Part shown: positions 43,136 to 50,780 of the stretch, piece after piece
How positions within the stretch are numbered: position 1 is the first letter of the stretch
Layout: each line of letters begins with the position of its first letter
Assembly (NCBI RefSeq): GCF_033366695.1
Contig: NZ_JAOBTQ010000001.1
Span: 1,116,001 to 1,180,000 of the forward strand
Length of the DNA: 64,000 nucleotides
Direction of reading: 5' to 3'
Origin: Streptomyces sp. SCL15-4
GTDB taxonomy: Bacteria > Actinomycetota > Actinomycetes > Streptomycetales > Streptomycetaceae
The notes under the pieces: generated by a model
The model's database searches: none
What the model saw: only the letters and a program-made list of their open reading frames with translations
Told to the model about the DNA's origin: nothing
Program-made: the position numbers and the translations under genes

Positions 43136-43348
43136 TCAGGGGTTGCGCTCGCGCACGGTGATCGCGCCGACCGGGCAGGCGCGGGCGGCCTCCCGGACCA
43201 TCGGGTCGGTGACGCCGTTCTCCCGGCCGGGCAGCAGGACGCTGTAGCCGTCGTCGTCCTGGGTGAAGACGCCCGGAGCCGCCAGGGCGCACTGCCCGGC
43301 GCCGATACAGACGTCCTTGTCGATGTCGATGTCGATGTCGATGTGCAT
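43136..43348 (-). CDS. [3Fe-4S]-type ferredoxin, P450 partner
   Basis: 70 residues. The cluster ligands are CIGAGQC (C-x5-C) with a distant CP in ACPVGAI, the pattern of single-cluster 3Fe-4S ferredoxins that serve CYP105 enzymes. It transfers electrons to the P450 encoded 12 bp upstream on the same strand. The N terminus MHIDIDIDIDKD comes from four tandem GTCGAT units (43319-43342). Confidence 0.95.
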   Translation of the reverse strand: MHIDIDIDIDKDVCIGAGQCALAAPGVFTQDDDGYSVLLPGRENGVTDPMVREAARACPVGAITVRERNP

Positions 43349-43360
43349 GAGCGAAGCCTC

Positions 43361-44590
43361 TTACCAGGTCACGGGGAGTTCCAGCATCCCCTGGATCGTG
43401 TCGCCCGGTTTGAAGGGAATCTCCTTTGCCGGGACGGCCAGACGCAGCCCGGGCAGTCGGGTGAACAGGCTGCCGAGGGCGATCTCCAGTTCCGCCCGGG
43501 CCAGGTTCTGGCCCAGGCACTGGTGGATGCCGAAGCCGAACGCCACGTGGTGGCGGTCGGCACGGTGGAAGTCCAGGTCGTCCGGGCCGTCGAAGACGGC
43601 CGTGTCCCGGTTGATGACGGAGGTCGCGAACAGCACGCCGTCGCCGGCCCGGATGGTGGTGCCGTCGATCTCGATGTCCTCCAGCGCGATCCGTTGCAGC
43701 CCCTCGGCGATGGACAGCATCCGCAGCAGCTCCTCCACGACGGCGGGCAGCAGCGTGGGATCGGCACGCAGCTCGGCCAGCCGGTCGGGGTGCTGGAGCA
43801 GGGTGTAGGTGCCCAGGGAGATCATGTTGGCGGTCGTCTCGTGCCCGGCGACCAGCAGGATGACGGCGAGCGACACCACGTCCTCGCGCTCCAGCTCCCC
43901 CTGCCGGAGCCGGTGGTGGACGAGGTCGTCGAGGATGCCGTCGCCGGGCTCGGCCTCCTTGGCCTTGGCGTCGATCAGGTCGCCGAGGTAGCGCTCCAGC
44001 CGGTCCCGGGCGTCCGTGGTGTCGGCGCCGGTCGGGCCGCGCAGCAGCCGGCGGGACTGCTCCTCGAAGAACTCGTGGTCGGCGTAGGGCACGCCGAGCA
44101 GTTCGCAGATGACCATGGACGGGACGGGCAGCGCGAAGGCGGAGACCAGGTCGGCGGTCGGCCCCCGCTCGATCATCGCGTCCAGCAGTTCGTCCACGAT
44201 CCGCTGGATCCAGGGGCGCTGTGTGGTGGCGCGTTTGACGGTGAACGACGGGATCAGCATCCGGCGCTGCTGGTGGTGCTCGGGGTCGTCCAGCCCGAGC
44301 AGGGCCAGCTTGCGGTAGCGGCCGGCCTCGAAGCGGGGCGTGGGCACGGGGAAGCCGTCGCGGCGGCGGTCGGTGGACAGCCGGGGATCGGCGAGCAGGG
44401 CGCGGGCGGTCGCCTGCGCGGTGACCATCCAGACCTCGCGGCCGTCGTAGAGGGTGACGCGGGACAGGGGTCGCCCGTCGCGCAGCGGGTCGTATCCGGT
44501 GGGGGGGTGGTAGGGACAGGTGCGGTCCTGGGGGAAAGCGACGGGTTCGGCCGCGGCAGCCGGGCCGGTGGTGTCCGTCAGTTCCGTCAT
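43361..44590 (-). CDS. Cytochrome P450, CYP105-like
   Basis: 409 residues. Motifs: I-helix AGHETT, K-helix EELLR, PERF-like region near FHRADR, and the haem loop FGFGIHQCLGQNLARAELEIAL. It is soluble and needs ferredoxin. The next gene on the strand encodes a 3Fe-4S ferredoxin, the standard CYP105 arrangement for broad-specificity drug or metabolite hydroxylation. The ATG at 44590 is preceded by GAGGTC. A 19-bp palindrome (44635-44653) sits 45 bp upstream and may bind a repressor. The substrate cannot be predicted. Confidence 0.95.
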   Translation of the reverse strand: MTELTDTTGPAAAAEPVAFPQDRTCPYHPPTGYDPLRDGRPLSRVTLYDGREVWMVTAQATARALLADPRLSTDRRRDGFPVPTPRFEAGRYRKLALLGLDDPEHHQQRRMLIPSFTVKRATTQRPWIQRIVDELLDAMIERGPTADLVSAFALPVPSMVICELLGVPYADHEFFEEQSRRLLRGPTGADTTDARDRLERYLGDLIDAKAKEAEPGDGILDDLVHHRLRQGELEREDVVSLAVILLVAGHETTANMISLGTYTLLQHPDRLAELRADPTLLPAVVEELLRMLSIAEGLQRIALEDIEIDGTTIRAGDGVLFATSVINRDTAVFDGPDDLDFHRADRHHVAFGFGIHQCLGQNLARAELEIALGSLFTRLPGLRLAVPAKEIPFKPGDTIQGMLELPVTW

Positions 44591-44894
44591 GGAAAGACCT
44601 CGCAGACGAATGAGTGCGTCGTGCCGATCTTCATTAGATGCCCCAGGCATCTATGGGTCGACGGGAAGTTCGGCCACTTCGGTGACCTGCGTGATCTGGC
44701 CGAAGTACCCCGCCTCGACGGCCGGGAACCGGCCACCGCCCCGGACGCCGTCGGCAGCGGTGTGCCGCGCGAGGCTGTGGTGGCGCGGTGACCTGTGAGG
44801 TAATGGGCGCCCGTGGTACGGATGTCTCCGGCGGCCACGGCTGTTGCCGGCCGTGGCGGATGTCCGCCGGACGGATGAAGGGAAGCGCGAAGCC
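44591..44894. promoter_or_regulatory. Divergent region with palindrome TAGATGCC-N3-GGCATCTA
   Basis: 304 bp between the P450 gene (-) and the Ddn-like gene (+), no gene. The perfect inverted repeat at 44635-44653 (8-bp arms, 3-bp spacer) looks like a dimeric repressor operator (TetR/MarR-like size). It lies 45-63 bp before the P450 start, a position for promoter control. No regulator gene is adjacent. Confidence 0.6.
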
Positions 44895-45359
44895 ATGCCT
44901 CTTGAGGGCGAGTACGAGCCCAGCCCGGAACAGTGGGTACGCGAGCAGGTCGAGTTGTACGAGAGCTCGGGCGGGACGAAGGGCACGACACTGCTCGACA
45001 CCGGACTGCCGGTGATCGTGCTGACCACCCGGGGCGCGAAGAGCGGCAAGCTCCGCAAGACGCCGCTGATGCGGGTGGAGCACGAGGGCCGGTACGCGGT
45101 GGTCGCCTCCGTCGGCGGTGCGCCCAAGCACCCGGTCTGGTACTTCAACGTCAAGGCCGACCCGCATGTCGAGCTGCAGGACGGCCCGGCGAAGCGGGAC
45201 ATGCGGGCCCGGGAGGTCACCGGGGCGGAGAAGGCCGAGTGGTGGGAGCGGGCGGTGGCCGCGTTCCCGCCGTACGCCGAGTACCAGGAGAAGACCTCCC
45301 GGGAGATCCCCGTCTTCGTGCTGGAAACGTTCGACGGGGACCCCTCCGGCGAGAGCTGA
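44895..45359 (+). CDS. F420-dependent nitroreductase/quinone reductase, Ddn family
   Basis: 154 residues. The Ddn split-barrel is marked by [33 protein letters not shown] and [17 protein letters not shown] (shown as segments of the family signature). It binds deazaflavin F420 and reduces quinones or nitro compounds in the cytosol or at the membrane. The ATG has AAGGGAAG about 8 nt upstream. It is transcribed alone and divergent from the P450 gene. A terminator hairpin lies about 85 bp downstream. Confidence 0.92.
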   Translation: MPLEGEYEPSPEQWVREQVELYESSGGTKGTTLLDTGLPVIVLTTRGAKSGKLRKTPLMRVEHEGRYAVVASVGGAPKHPVWYFNVKADPHVELQDGPAKRDMRAREVTGAEKAEWWERAVAAFPPYAEYQEKTSREIPVFVLETFDGDPSGES

Positions 45360-45439
45360 TTTCCGGCCGGGAACCGCTGCGTTTCAGAAAAATCTGTTTC
45401 TGGAACGTGTGAACCGGTCCGGCGCCGGGCACTTCTGGG

Positions 45440-46612
45440 TCAGGCCCCGCCGCGTTCCCCCGTCGCGGCGGGGCTTTCCCGTGCCCCGCCCGGCCGCCGG
45501 TCCGTGACGTCGAGAAAGATCTGGCCGGCGTCGGGGAACGTCCGGGCGAGGGACCGCTTGATACGGTCGGCGACCTCCTCGACGCGTTCGCTGTCCAGGC
45601 CCGGCACGAGGTCGATGCGGGCCGCGACGAGCATGGAGTCAAGGCCCAGCTTCATGGTGAACAGCGCCTCCACGCTGTCGATCTCCGGCTGCGCCCGCAG
45701 CAGCGCCCGGATCCTGCCGCTCAGCTCCGGGTCGGCGGCCTCCCCGATGAGCTGGTCGCGGGCGTCGCGGCCGAGCCGGTAGGCGACGTAGACCAGCAGT
45801 ACGCCGATCGCCAGCGAGGCGGACGCCTCCCACACGACCTGCCCGGTCACCATGTGCAGGGCCATGCCGATCAGGGCCAGGGTCACGCCGAGGACCGCGG
45901 TGCCGTCCTCGGCGACCACCGTGCGCAGCGCGGGGTCGCGCAGCCCGCCGAGGCCGCCGCCCTGCCGGCGCACCTGGTGCAGGGCCCGCAGCAGCGAGCC
46001 GGCCTCGGCGACCAGCGCCACGCCCAGCACGATCAGGCCCGCCACATAGCCGCTGAACTTCTCCTCGGCTCCGCCGTGCAGCGCCTCCAGGCCCTGGAAG
46101 AAGGAGAAGCAGCCGCCCATGACGAAGATGCCGACGGCGGCGAGCAGGGACCAGAAGAAGCGCTCCTTGCCGTAGCCGAACGGGTGCCGGGTGTCGGCCG
46201 GGCGGCGGCTGCGGCGCAGGGCGGCCAGCAGGAAGACCTCGTTGAGGCTGTCGGCGACCGAGTGCGCGGCCTCCGACAGCAGCGCCGGCGATCCGGCGAG
46301 CACCCCGCCGGCCCCCTTCGCGACGGCGATCACCAGGTTGGCCGCGAGCGCGACGAGGACGGTGATCCTGGTGGACCGGTCGCCGTCGGCCGCGGGGCCG
46401 TCGCCGGCGCCGCTTTCGGTGTGGCCGTCGCGGGGCCGGTGGTGACCGCCGTGCGGTTCGCAGTGGCCGCCGGTCCTGTCGCGGCGATCCGGTGGGCCGC
46501 CGGGCCTGGTGGGGGCCCGTGGCGCGTCCGGTGGCGCGCCGGGGGCCGGACGGTGGGCGTTGCTCGCGGCCGTACGCGCGGCCGTCTCCCGGTTCGAGGG
46601 TGTTCCGCTCAC
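45440..46612 (-). CDS. Cation diffusion facilitator (zinc/cobalt/cadmium-type efflux)
   Basis: About 390 residues. A His-rich N-terminal segment (HCEPHGGHHRPRDGH, about 50-64) leads to six membrane helices, with metal-site residues in SEAAHSVADSLNE and HPFGYGKERFFW, and a C-terminal cytoplasmic domain (about 300-385) typical of CDF proteins. It exports divalent metal by proton antiport. The GTG at 46612 is tentative: the N terminus is disordered and no clear ribosome site exists. The gene end overlaps a hairpin (45444-45474) that serves the convergent gene. Confidence 0.9.
   Translation of the reverse strand: MSGTPSNRETAARTAASNAHRPAPGAPPDAPRAPTRPGGPPDRRDRTGGHCEPHGGHHRPRDGHTESGAGDGPAADGDRSTRITVLVALAANLVIAVAKGAGGVLAGSPALLSEAAHSVADSLNEVFLLAALRRSRRPADTRHPFGYGKERFFWSLLAAVGIFVMGGCFSFFQGLEALHGGAEEKFSGYVAGLIVLGVALVAEAGSLLRALHQVRRQGGGLGGLRDPALRTVVAEDGTAVLGVTLALIGMALHMVTGQVVWEASASLAIGVLLVYVAYRLGRDARDQLIGEAADPELSGRIRALLRAQPEIDSVEALFTMKLGLDSMLVAARIDLVPGLDSERVEEVADRIKRSLARTFPDAGQIFLDVTDRRPGGARESPAATGERGGA
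45444..45477 (+). terminator. Intrinsic terminator inside the 3' end of the CDF gene
   Basis: An 11-bp perfect stem (45444-45454 with 45464-45474) is followed by TTT on the plus strand. It would end the Ddn-like transcript. It overlaps the last codons of the convergent CDF gene, explaining the RGGA C terminus of that protein. Confidence 0.75.
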
Positions 46613-46708
46613 CCTTCGCCGACTGCCCCCGACCGGGCGGCTCACACCGTGCGAGCCGCGCGAAACGGGGAACGCGGGGCCGGAGGAACCGGACGGCGAG
46701 GAGGAGAC

Positions 46709-47725
46709 ATGGGCGGCGACGGCAACAGCGCCTACGGACACCGGACGTTCACCAGGTCCCGGAGCCACTTCGACGACCGGATCACCGCCGACGGCCGGGA
46801 CGGCTGGCCGGTGGAGCCGGGCCGCTACCGGCTGGTGGTCTCCCGCGCCTGTCCGTGGGCGAGCCGGGCGGTGATCTCGCGCCGGCTGCTGGGGCTGGAG
46901 GACGCGCTCTCGCTGGCGGTGGCCGATCCGGTCCAGGACGACCGCAGCTGGCGGTTCACGCTGGACCCGGACGGCCGCGACCCGGTGCTCGGCATCCGGT
47001 TCCTGAGCGAGGCGTACGACCGGCGGGAACCCGGCCACCCGGGCGGGGTCAGCGTGCCCGCGGTCGTGGACGTCCCCAGCGGGCGGCTGGTCACCAACGA
47101 CTACCAGCGCCTCACCCTGGACCTGGCCACCGAGTGGACCGCCCTGCACCGCCCCGGCGCGCCGGACCTGTACCCGGCCGCCCGGCGCGAGGAGATCGAC
47201 CAGGTGATGGCCGAGGTGTACGAGGACGTGAACAACGGGGTGTACCGGGCCGGGTTCGCCACGCACCAGCGGGAGTACGAGGAGGCGTGCGCGGGAGTCT
47301 TCCGGCGGCTGGAAGTGATCGGTGAGCGGCTGGCCGGGCGGCGTTATCTGGTCGGCGACACCCTCACGGAAGCGGACATCCGGCTGTTCACCACTCTCGT
47401 CCGGTTCGACGCGGTGTACCACGGCCACTTCAAGTGCAACCGCTGGAAACTGGCGGAGCATCCGGTGCTGTGGGCGTACGCCCGTGACCTGTTCCAGACG
47501 CCGGGATTCGGGGACACGGTCGACTTCGACCACATCAAGCGCCACTACTACCAGGTCCACACCGGCATCAACCCCACCGGGATCGTGCCGCTCGGCCCGG
47601 ATCTCGGCGGCTGGCCGACCGAGCACGGCCGCGGGGAACTGGGCGGGCGGCCGTTCGGTGACGGCACGCCGCCGGGACCGGTGCCCCCGGGCGAACGGGT
47701 GGCCACGCGGGGCCGGCCCGCATGA
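46709..47725 (+). CDS. Xi-class glutathione S-transferase-like (glutathionyl-hydroquinone reductase family)
   Basis: 338 residues. The Xi-class active-site motif is ACPWA (about 48-52), then the NDYQRL and helical domain motifs (EADIRLFTTLVRFDAVYHGHFKCN). These enzymes reduce glutathionyl-hydroquinones; actinomycetes lack glutathione, so the thiol here may be mycothiol or the role differs (family knowledge plus inference). The ATG has GAGGAGGAG upstream. It is divergent from the CDF gene and followed 28 bp later by a small membrane protein gene. Confidence 0.93.
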   Translation: MGGDGNSAYGHRTFTRSRSHFDDRITADGRDGWPVEPGRYRLVVSRACPWASRAVISRRLLGLEDALSLAVADPVQDDRSWRFTLDPDGRDPVLGIRFLSEAYDRREPGHPGGVSVPAVVDVPSGRLVTNDYQRLTLDLATEWTALHRPGAPDLYPAARREEIDQVMAEVYEDVNNGVYRAGFATHQREYEEACAGVFRRLEVIGERLAGRRYLVGDTLTEADIRLFTTLVRFDAVYHGHFKCNRWKLAEHPVLWAYARDLFQTPGFGDTVDFDHIKRHYYQVHTGINPTGIVPLGPDLGGWPTEHGRGELGGRPFGDGTPPGPVPPGERVATRGRPA

Positions 47726-47753
47726 GGGCCGCCCGACGAGGAAGGAGTGACAC

Positions 47754-48065
47754 ATGGCCAAGAAAGACAAGCACAAGAAGAACAAGCTCCCGCTCGTGTA
47801 CCAGCCGTTCGGGTTCGCGCTCAGCTGGGCGGGCGGCGCGCTGGCCGGGGTGGCGTTCCGCAAGGCGTGGAAGGCGATCCGGCACGAGGACGACGCGCCC
47901 GACGCGCTGGACCCGGACCGCAGCTGGAGCGAGATCCTGCTGGCGGCGGCGGTACAGGGGGCGATCTTCGCGGTGGTCCGCAGCGCCGTGGACCGCACCG
48001 GCGCGAAGGCCATCGCCCGCTCGACGGGAGTCTGGCCGGCAACGGACAAGAACGGCCGTGACTGA
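47754..48065 (+). CDS. DUF4235-family small membrane protein
   Basis: 103 residues: a basic start (MAKKDKHKKNK), two hydrophobic segments (about 18-36 and 60-77) and GGALAGVAFRKAWKAI typical of DUF4235. GGAAGG lies upstream of the ATG. The function is unknown. It follows the GST gene on the same strand by 28 bp and is likely co-transcribed. Confidence 0.85.
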   Translation: MAKKDKHKKNKLPLVYQPFGFALSWAGGALAGVAFRKAWKAIRHEDDAPDALDPDRSWSEILLAAAVQGAIFAVVRSAVDRTGAKAIARSTGVWPATDKNGRD

Positions 48066-48428
48066 CCGACGACGACCGGCACGGCCGAGGTTCGGCCACG
48101 GCTGACGACGGACGGCCGCGGTCCATCGACGGCCGACGACGGACGGCCGGGCCGGGGCCTGGCCGGCGAGCGTGCGCCGGCGGCCGGGGCCGAGCCACCG
48201 CGACGAGGCGACGACACGGCTGGGCCCGGCCGAGAGGCCGGCCCGGTCGCTCGGGCGGCCGGTGGCAGGGGGCGGCGCGGGCGTGTGGCAGGGCTCGGTC
48301 CGTGGGTCGTGACAAGGCGCGGCATGGGCCGGTGGCAGAGCGTGGCGCCGCCCGTCCCGCCGCCACCACGCTCTCGCGCCCCCGCCTCTCACTCACCGCA
48401 ACCCCGCCACCCTCCCCCGCCCCACCGC
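48066..48428. repeat. Low-complexity convergent spacer with GACGACGGACGGCCG direct repeat
   Basis: 363 bp with no gene. The 15-bp GACGACGGACGGCCG occurs at 48104-48118 and 48135-48149, amid looser CGGCCG and GTGGCAG copies. Several overlapping open frames are low-complexity and not credible. Confidence 0.6.
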
Positions 48429-48893
48429 TCAGTCCGCGTCCAGCCACCGGCCGGCGCGCATCAGGTCGCGGCCGGCGAGTTCGTTCTCCTCCCGCCAGGC
48501 CTGGACACGCTGTGGGACGACCCTGAAGTACAGGTAGGGGGTGGACAGCCGGCGGGGATCGAAGCCGGTCTTGCCGGCGAAGACCTCGGCGTCCTCCTCG
48601 GGCAGGTCCTCCGGGGTCACCGACAGGACGGTGCCCTCGATCAGGACGACGTCCCGCGTGGGCCCGATGCCCAGCCGGGCCCGGCCGGTGGCCGCGAGGT
48701 TGCGGCCGGTGGGGCTGTCGGCCGCCGTGGCGATCAGCAGCGAGGTGCCGTCCCACACGAACGGCAGCGGCACGAGACAAGGCGCCGCGCCCTCGGGACC
48801 GGCGCTGGCGACCCAGGCGTCGACGTCGTTGTCCAGCCGGTGGAGGGTGTCCTTCTTGCGCTGCGCGACGGAGCGGGCGGGGGGCGGGGTCAT
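48429..48893 (-). CDS. Pyridoxamine 5'-phosphate oxidase-like (PPOX/FDOR split barrel)
   Basis: 154 residues. Segments HRLDNDVDAWVASAG, VPLPFVWDGTSLLIAT and ARLGIGPTRDVVLIEGTV match flavin- or F420-dependent split-barrel proteins of the PPOX group. Probably an oxidoreductase in the cytosol; the cofactor (FMN or F420) is unresolved. The ATG at 48893 has GGAGG 9 nt upstream. It is transcribed alone. Confidence 0.85.
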   Translation of the reverse strand: MTPPPARSVAQRKKDTLHRLDNDVDAWVASAGPEGAAPCLVPLPFVWDGTSLLIATAADSPTGRNLAATGRARLGIGPTRDVVLIEGTVLSVTPEDLPEEDAEVFAGKTGFDPRRLSTPYLYFRVVPQRVQAWREENELAGRDLMRAGRWLDAD

Positions 48894-49050
48894 GGCGGGC
48901 GGCCTCCTGTTTCCGTGATCGTTGCGATCAGTGTGGCCGCGCTCGACAACAAGACCGCGATGCGCCACGGCCGCAGGTAATCTTCGCGGAAGACCTAGGC
49001 CGACAGCCGATCCGCTGCCGGCGGGTACGGCACCGGGCCCGGCGCCTGGG

Positions 49051-49902
49051 TCATTTGCAGCCGAAGCCGTCCTTCACGAGCGGCCAGGCCTCCACGCCGT
49101 CCGGTGTACGGACGTAGGCGGTCCGCCGGTCGCCGGTCAGCCACAGCCGGTCGCCGCGGTGGTGGTAGCCGGTGTCGCGGGCGTCGGCGGGCATGCGGAC
49201 GTGTGCCCGGTACGGGGCGCGGAGCAGGTCGTCTCCGGCCAGCACGCCGTCGGGATCGCGGGCGTAGGTCCGGCCGTCCAGCGCGAGCAGGCGGGTGGAC
49301 TGCCAGCCGCAGTGCTCCGGTCCCGTCGAGCTGTGCAGCCTGGACACCGGGACCCTGCGGCCCGCGCGGTCGGCCCAGATCTCCCAGTCCGTGGTGGCCG
49401 TGAAGCTCTCGGGGAGTTCGGCCGGATCGCAGGAGGCGCTGGTCTCCGGACCCCAGCCGGGCCGGTCCTTCTGGTCCCTGGCCACCACGACGGCCGCCTT
49501 GGTCCGGCCGGCCACGTCGTAGGAGTAGAGCACCCGGCCGGGTTCCCGGCGCTCCACGCGGTAGCCGTGGTCGGGGAGGTCCGGCTGCACGATGTCGAAG
49601 TAGAGGTCCAGTCCCTCTTCGGGGGTGGTGCCGCCGTCCGCCTCGCTCCATCCGTCGGGACCGGTGCCGTCGAAGATCTCCCCGTCGCACTCCAGTGCCC
49701 GGCCGGCCGCTCCGGCGGCCAGGCGGAGCGCGCGCGGGCCGCTCTCGTCGAGTTCCCTGGTGGGCACGGAGAGCGGGCCGCCGTAGGGAGTGGCCGGCGG
49801 TGTTCCCCGGACCACCAGGTCCGGCCGGGGGCCGTCGTCGCAGCCCGCCACCGCCAGGGCGGTCACCGCCGCCAGCGCGACCATGGTGATTCCTCTGCGC
49901 AT
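49051..49902 (-). CDS. Lipoprotein of unknown function
   Basis: 283 residues. Signal and lipobox (VAGC, Cys at about 21). No catalytic motif is seen. The mature part is Asp/Glu-rich with Trp/Tyr-containing strands (DGWSEADGG, WEIWADRAGRRVPVSRLHSS) suggesting a beta-rich extracellular domain. It is transcribed alone, with the region 49903-50109 as its promoter region, shared with the STAS gene. Confidence 0.8.
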   Translation of the reverse strand: MRRGITMVALAAVTALAVAGCDDGPRPDLVVRGTPPATPYGGPLSVPTRELDESGPRALRLAAGAAGRALECDGEIFDGTGPDGWSEADGGTTPEEGLDLYFDIVQPDLPDHGYRVERREPGRVLYSYDVAGRTKAAVVVARDQKDRPGWGPETSASCDPAELPESFTATTDWEIWADRAGRRVPVSRLHSSTGPEHCGWQSTRLLALDGRTYARDPDGVLAGDDLLRAPYRAHVRMPADARDTGYHHRGDRLWLTGDRRTAYVRTPDGVEAWPLVKDGFGCK

Positions 49903-50109
49903 TCCCGCCCCTGTTCTCCTGGGTGTGCCGGTGCTTCCGGGTCCTTCGACGCCGGGAGGGGCGGAAACGTTCAGCGGGTGCGCGAGCCGTACCGGCGGTA
50001 CGCCGCAAAGTCGAAGACATATGTCAATCGAACATGCTCAAATTCCTTCCGACGAAGGTAACTTGGCGGTCGGCGATCGACCGGTGCGCGGGTGGGAGGT
50101 GGTGCCGAG
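49903..50109. promoter_or_regulatory. Divergent intergenic region with two palindromes
   Basis: It contains CGTACC-GGC-GGTACG (about 49988-50002) and a perfect 10-bp palindrome GACATATGTC (50016-50025) in the AT-richest stretch. It lies between the lipoprotein gene (-) and the STAS gene (+), where an operator or promoter is expected. Confidence 0.45.
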
Positions 50110-50496
50110 GTGCGACACGAACCCGTATCCCTCACCCGGCAGTTGGGCGTGTACGCCTACCGCGGGCACACCGTGCTGGAGTTCCGGGGCGAGATCGACC
50201 TCGTCGCCGCGGAGGAGATCGGCCCGTTCCTCGACCGGGTCACCGGCCGGGCAGGCGTCCGGGCCGTGCTCGACCTGCGGCCGGTGGAGTTCTTCGACTG
50301 CTCGGGACTGCGGCTGCTGTACCGGGCGCGCTCCCGGGTGCTGGAACGCGGCGGGCAGCTGCACCTGGTGTGCACGCACCCGCTGACGCTGCGGGTCATC
50401 CGGGTCACCGGCCTGGCCCGCCTGCTGCCTCCGCAACCGGGCCTGGACGCGGCCCTGGACCGCCCGGCGGCCGGCGGCCCGGACCGAACGCCGTGA
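50110..50496 (+). CDS. STAS-domain anti-sigma-factor antagonist
   Basis: 128 residues. A single STAS domain with HTVLEFRGEIDLVAAEEIGPFL and LDLRPVEFFDCSGLRLL; the Ser in FFDCSGL is the usual phosphorylation site region, here preceded by Cys. It competes for an anti-sigma kinase in partner switching; SpoIIE-type phosphatases elsewhere in the window could act on such proteins (inference). The GTG at 50110 is chosen because GGGAGG lies 10 nt upstream. No cognate anti-sigma kinase gene is adjacent. Confidence 0.9.
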   Translation: MRHEPVSLTRQLGVYAYRGHTVLEFRGEIDLVAAEEIGPFLDRVTGRAGVRAVLDLRPVEFFDCSGLRLLYRARSRVLERGGQLHLVCTHPLTLRVIRVTGLARLLPPQPGLDAALDRPAAGGPDRTP

Positions 50497-50625
50497 GGGC
50501 AGCAGCAGAGTGACGGCGATCAGCGCGTCAGCCACCCCGCACCTCCCGGAATCCGCCGGCCCGGGCCCGCGAGGCGATGACATTACCGCCGGGCCGGTCA
50601 GGGCCGGTGCCGGCGGGTGCGGACA

Positions 50626-50641
50626 AGTGGTCCGTACCAGA
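50626..50641. promoter_or_regulatory. Candidate GntR/DasR-like operator upstream of the glucanase
   Basis: AGTGGTCCGTACCAGA keeps the TGGT...ACCA frame of the Streptomyces dre element (AGTGGTCTAGACCACT-like), with 11 of 16 positions matching by eye. It lies 3 bp upstream of the -35 box at 50645. DasR controls chitin/aminosugar genes, so a glucanase is a plausible but unverified target. Confidence 0.35.
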
Positions 50642-50644
50642 GTC

Positions 50645-50673
50645 TTGACGCCCTCTTATCTCACTCCTTAAAT
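50645..50673 (+). promoter_or_regulatory. Sigma-70-type promoter of the glucanase gene
   Basis: TTGACG (50645-50650), a 17-bp spacer, then TTAAAT (50668-50673). This is the best -35/-10 pair seen in the window. The transcript should start about 7 nt later, close to the AAGGAG site of the overlapping leader frame. Confidence 0.7.
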
Positions 50674-50687
50674 CAAGGAGCGCATTC

Positions 50688-50780
50688 ATGCCGCGCGAGA
50701 ACCCCCACGAGAACGGAGAGCCATGGCCTCCCCACGCCTGCTCCGCAGATGTCTGCTCGCCGCGCTGTCCGCCGCGCTGA
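50688..50780 (+). CDS. Possible 30-codon leader peptide overlapping the glucanase start
   Basis: An ATG at 50688 with AAGGAG (50675-50680) 7 nt upstream opens a 30-codon frame that ends at a TGA at 50778, inside the glucanase coding sequence in another frame. Its ribosome site is stronger than that of the glucanase gene. It could be a regulatory upstream frame or simply unused; the peptide has no recognised motif. Confidence 0.3.
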   Translation: MPRENPHENGEPWPPHACSADVCSPRCPPR

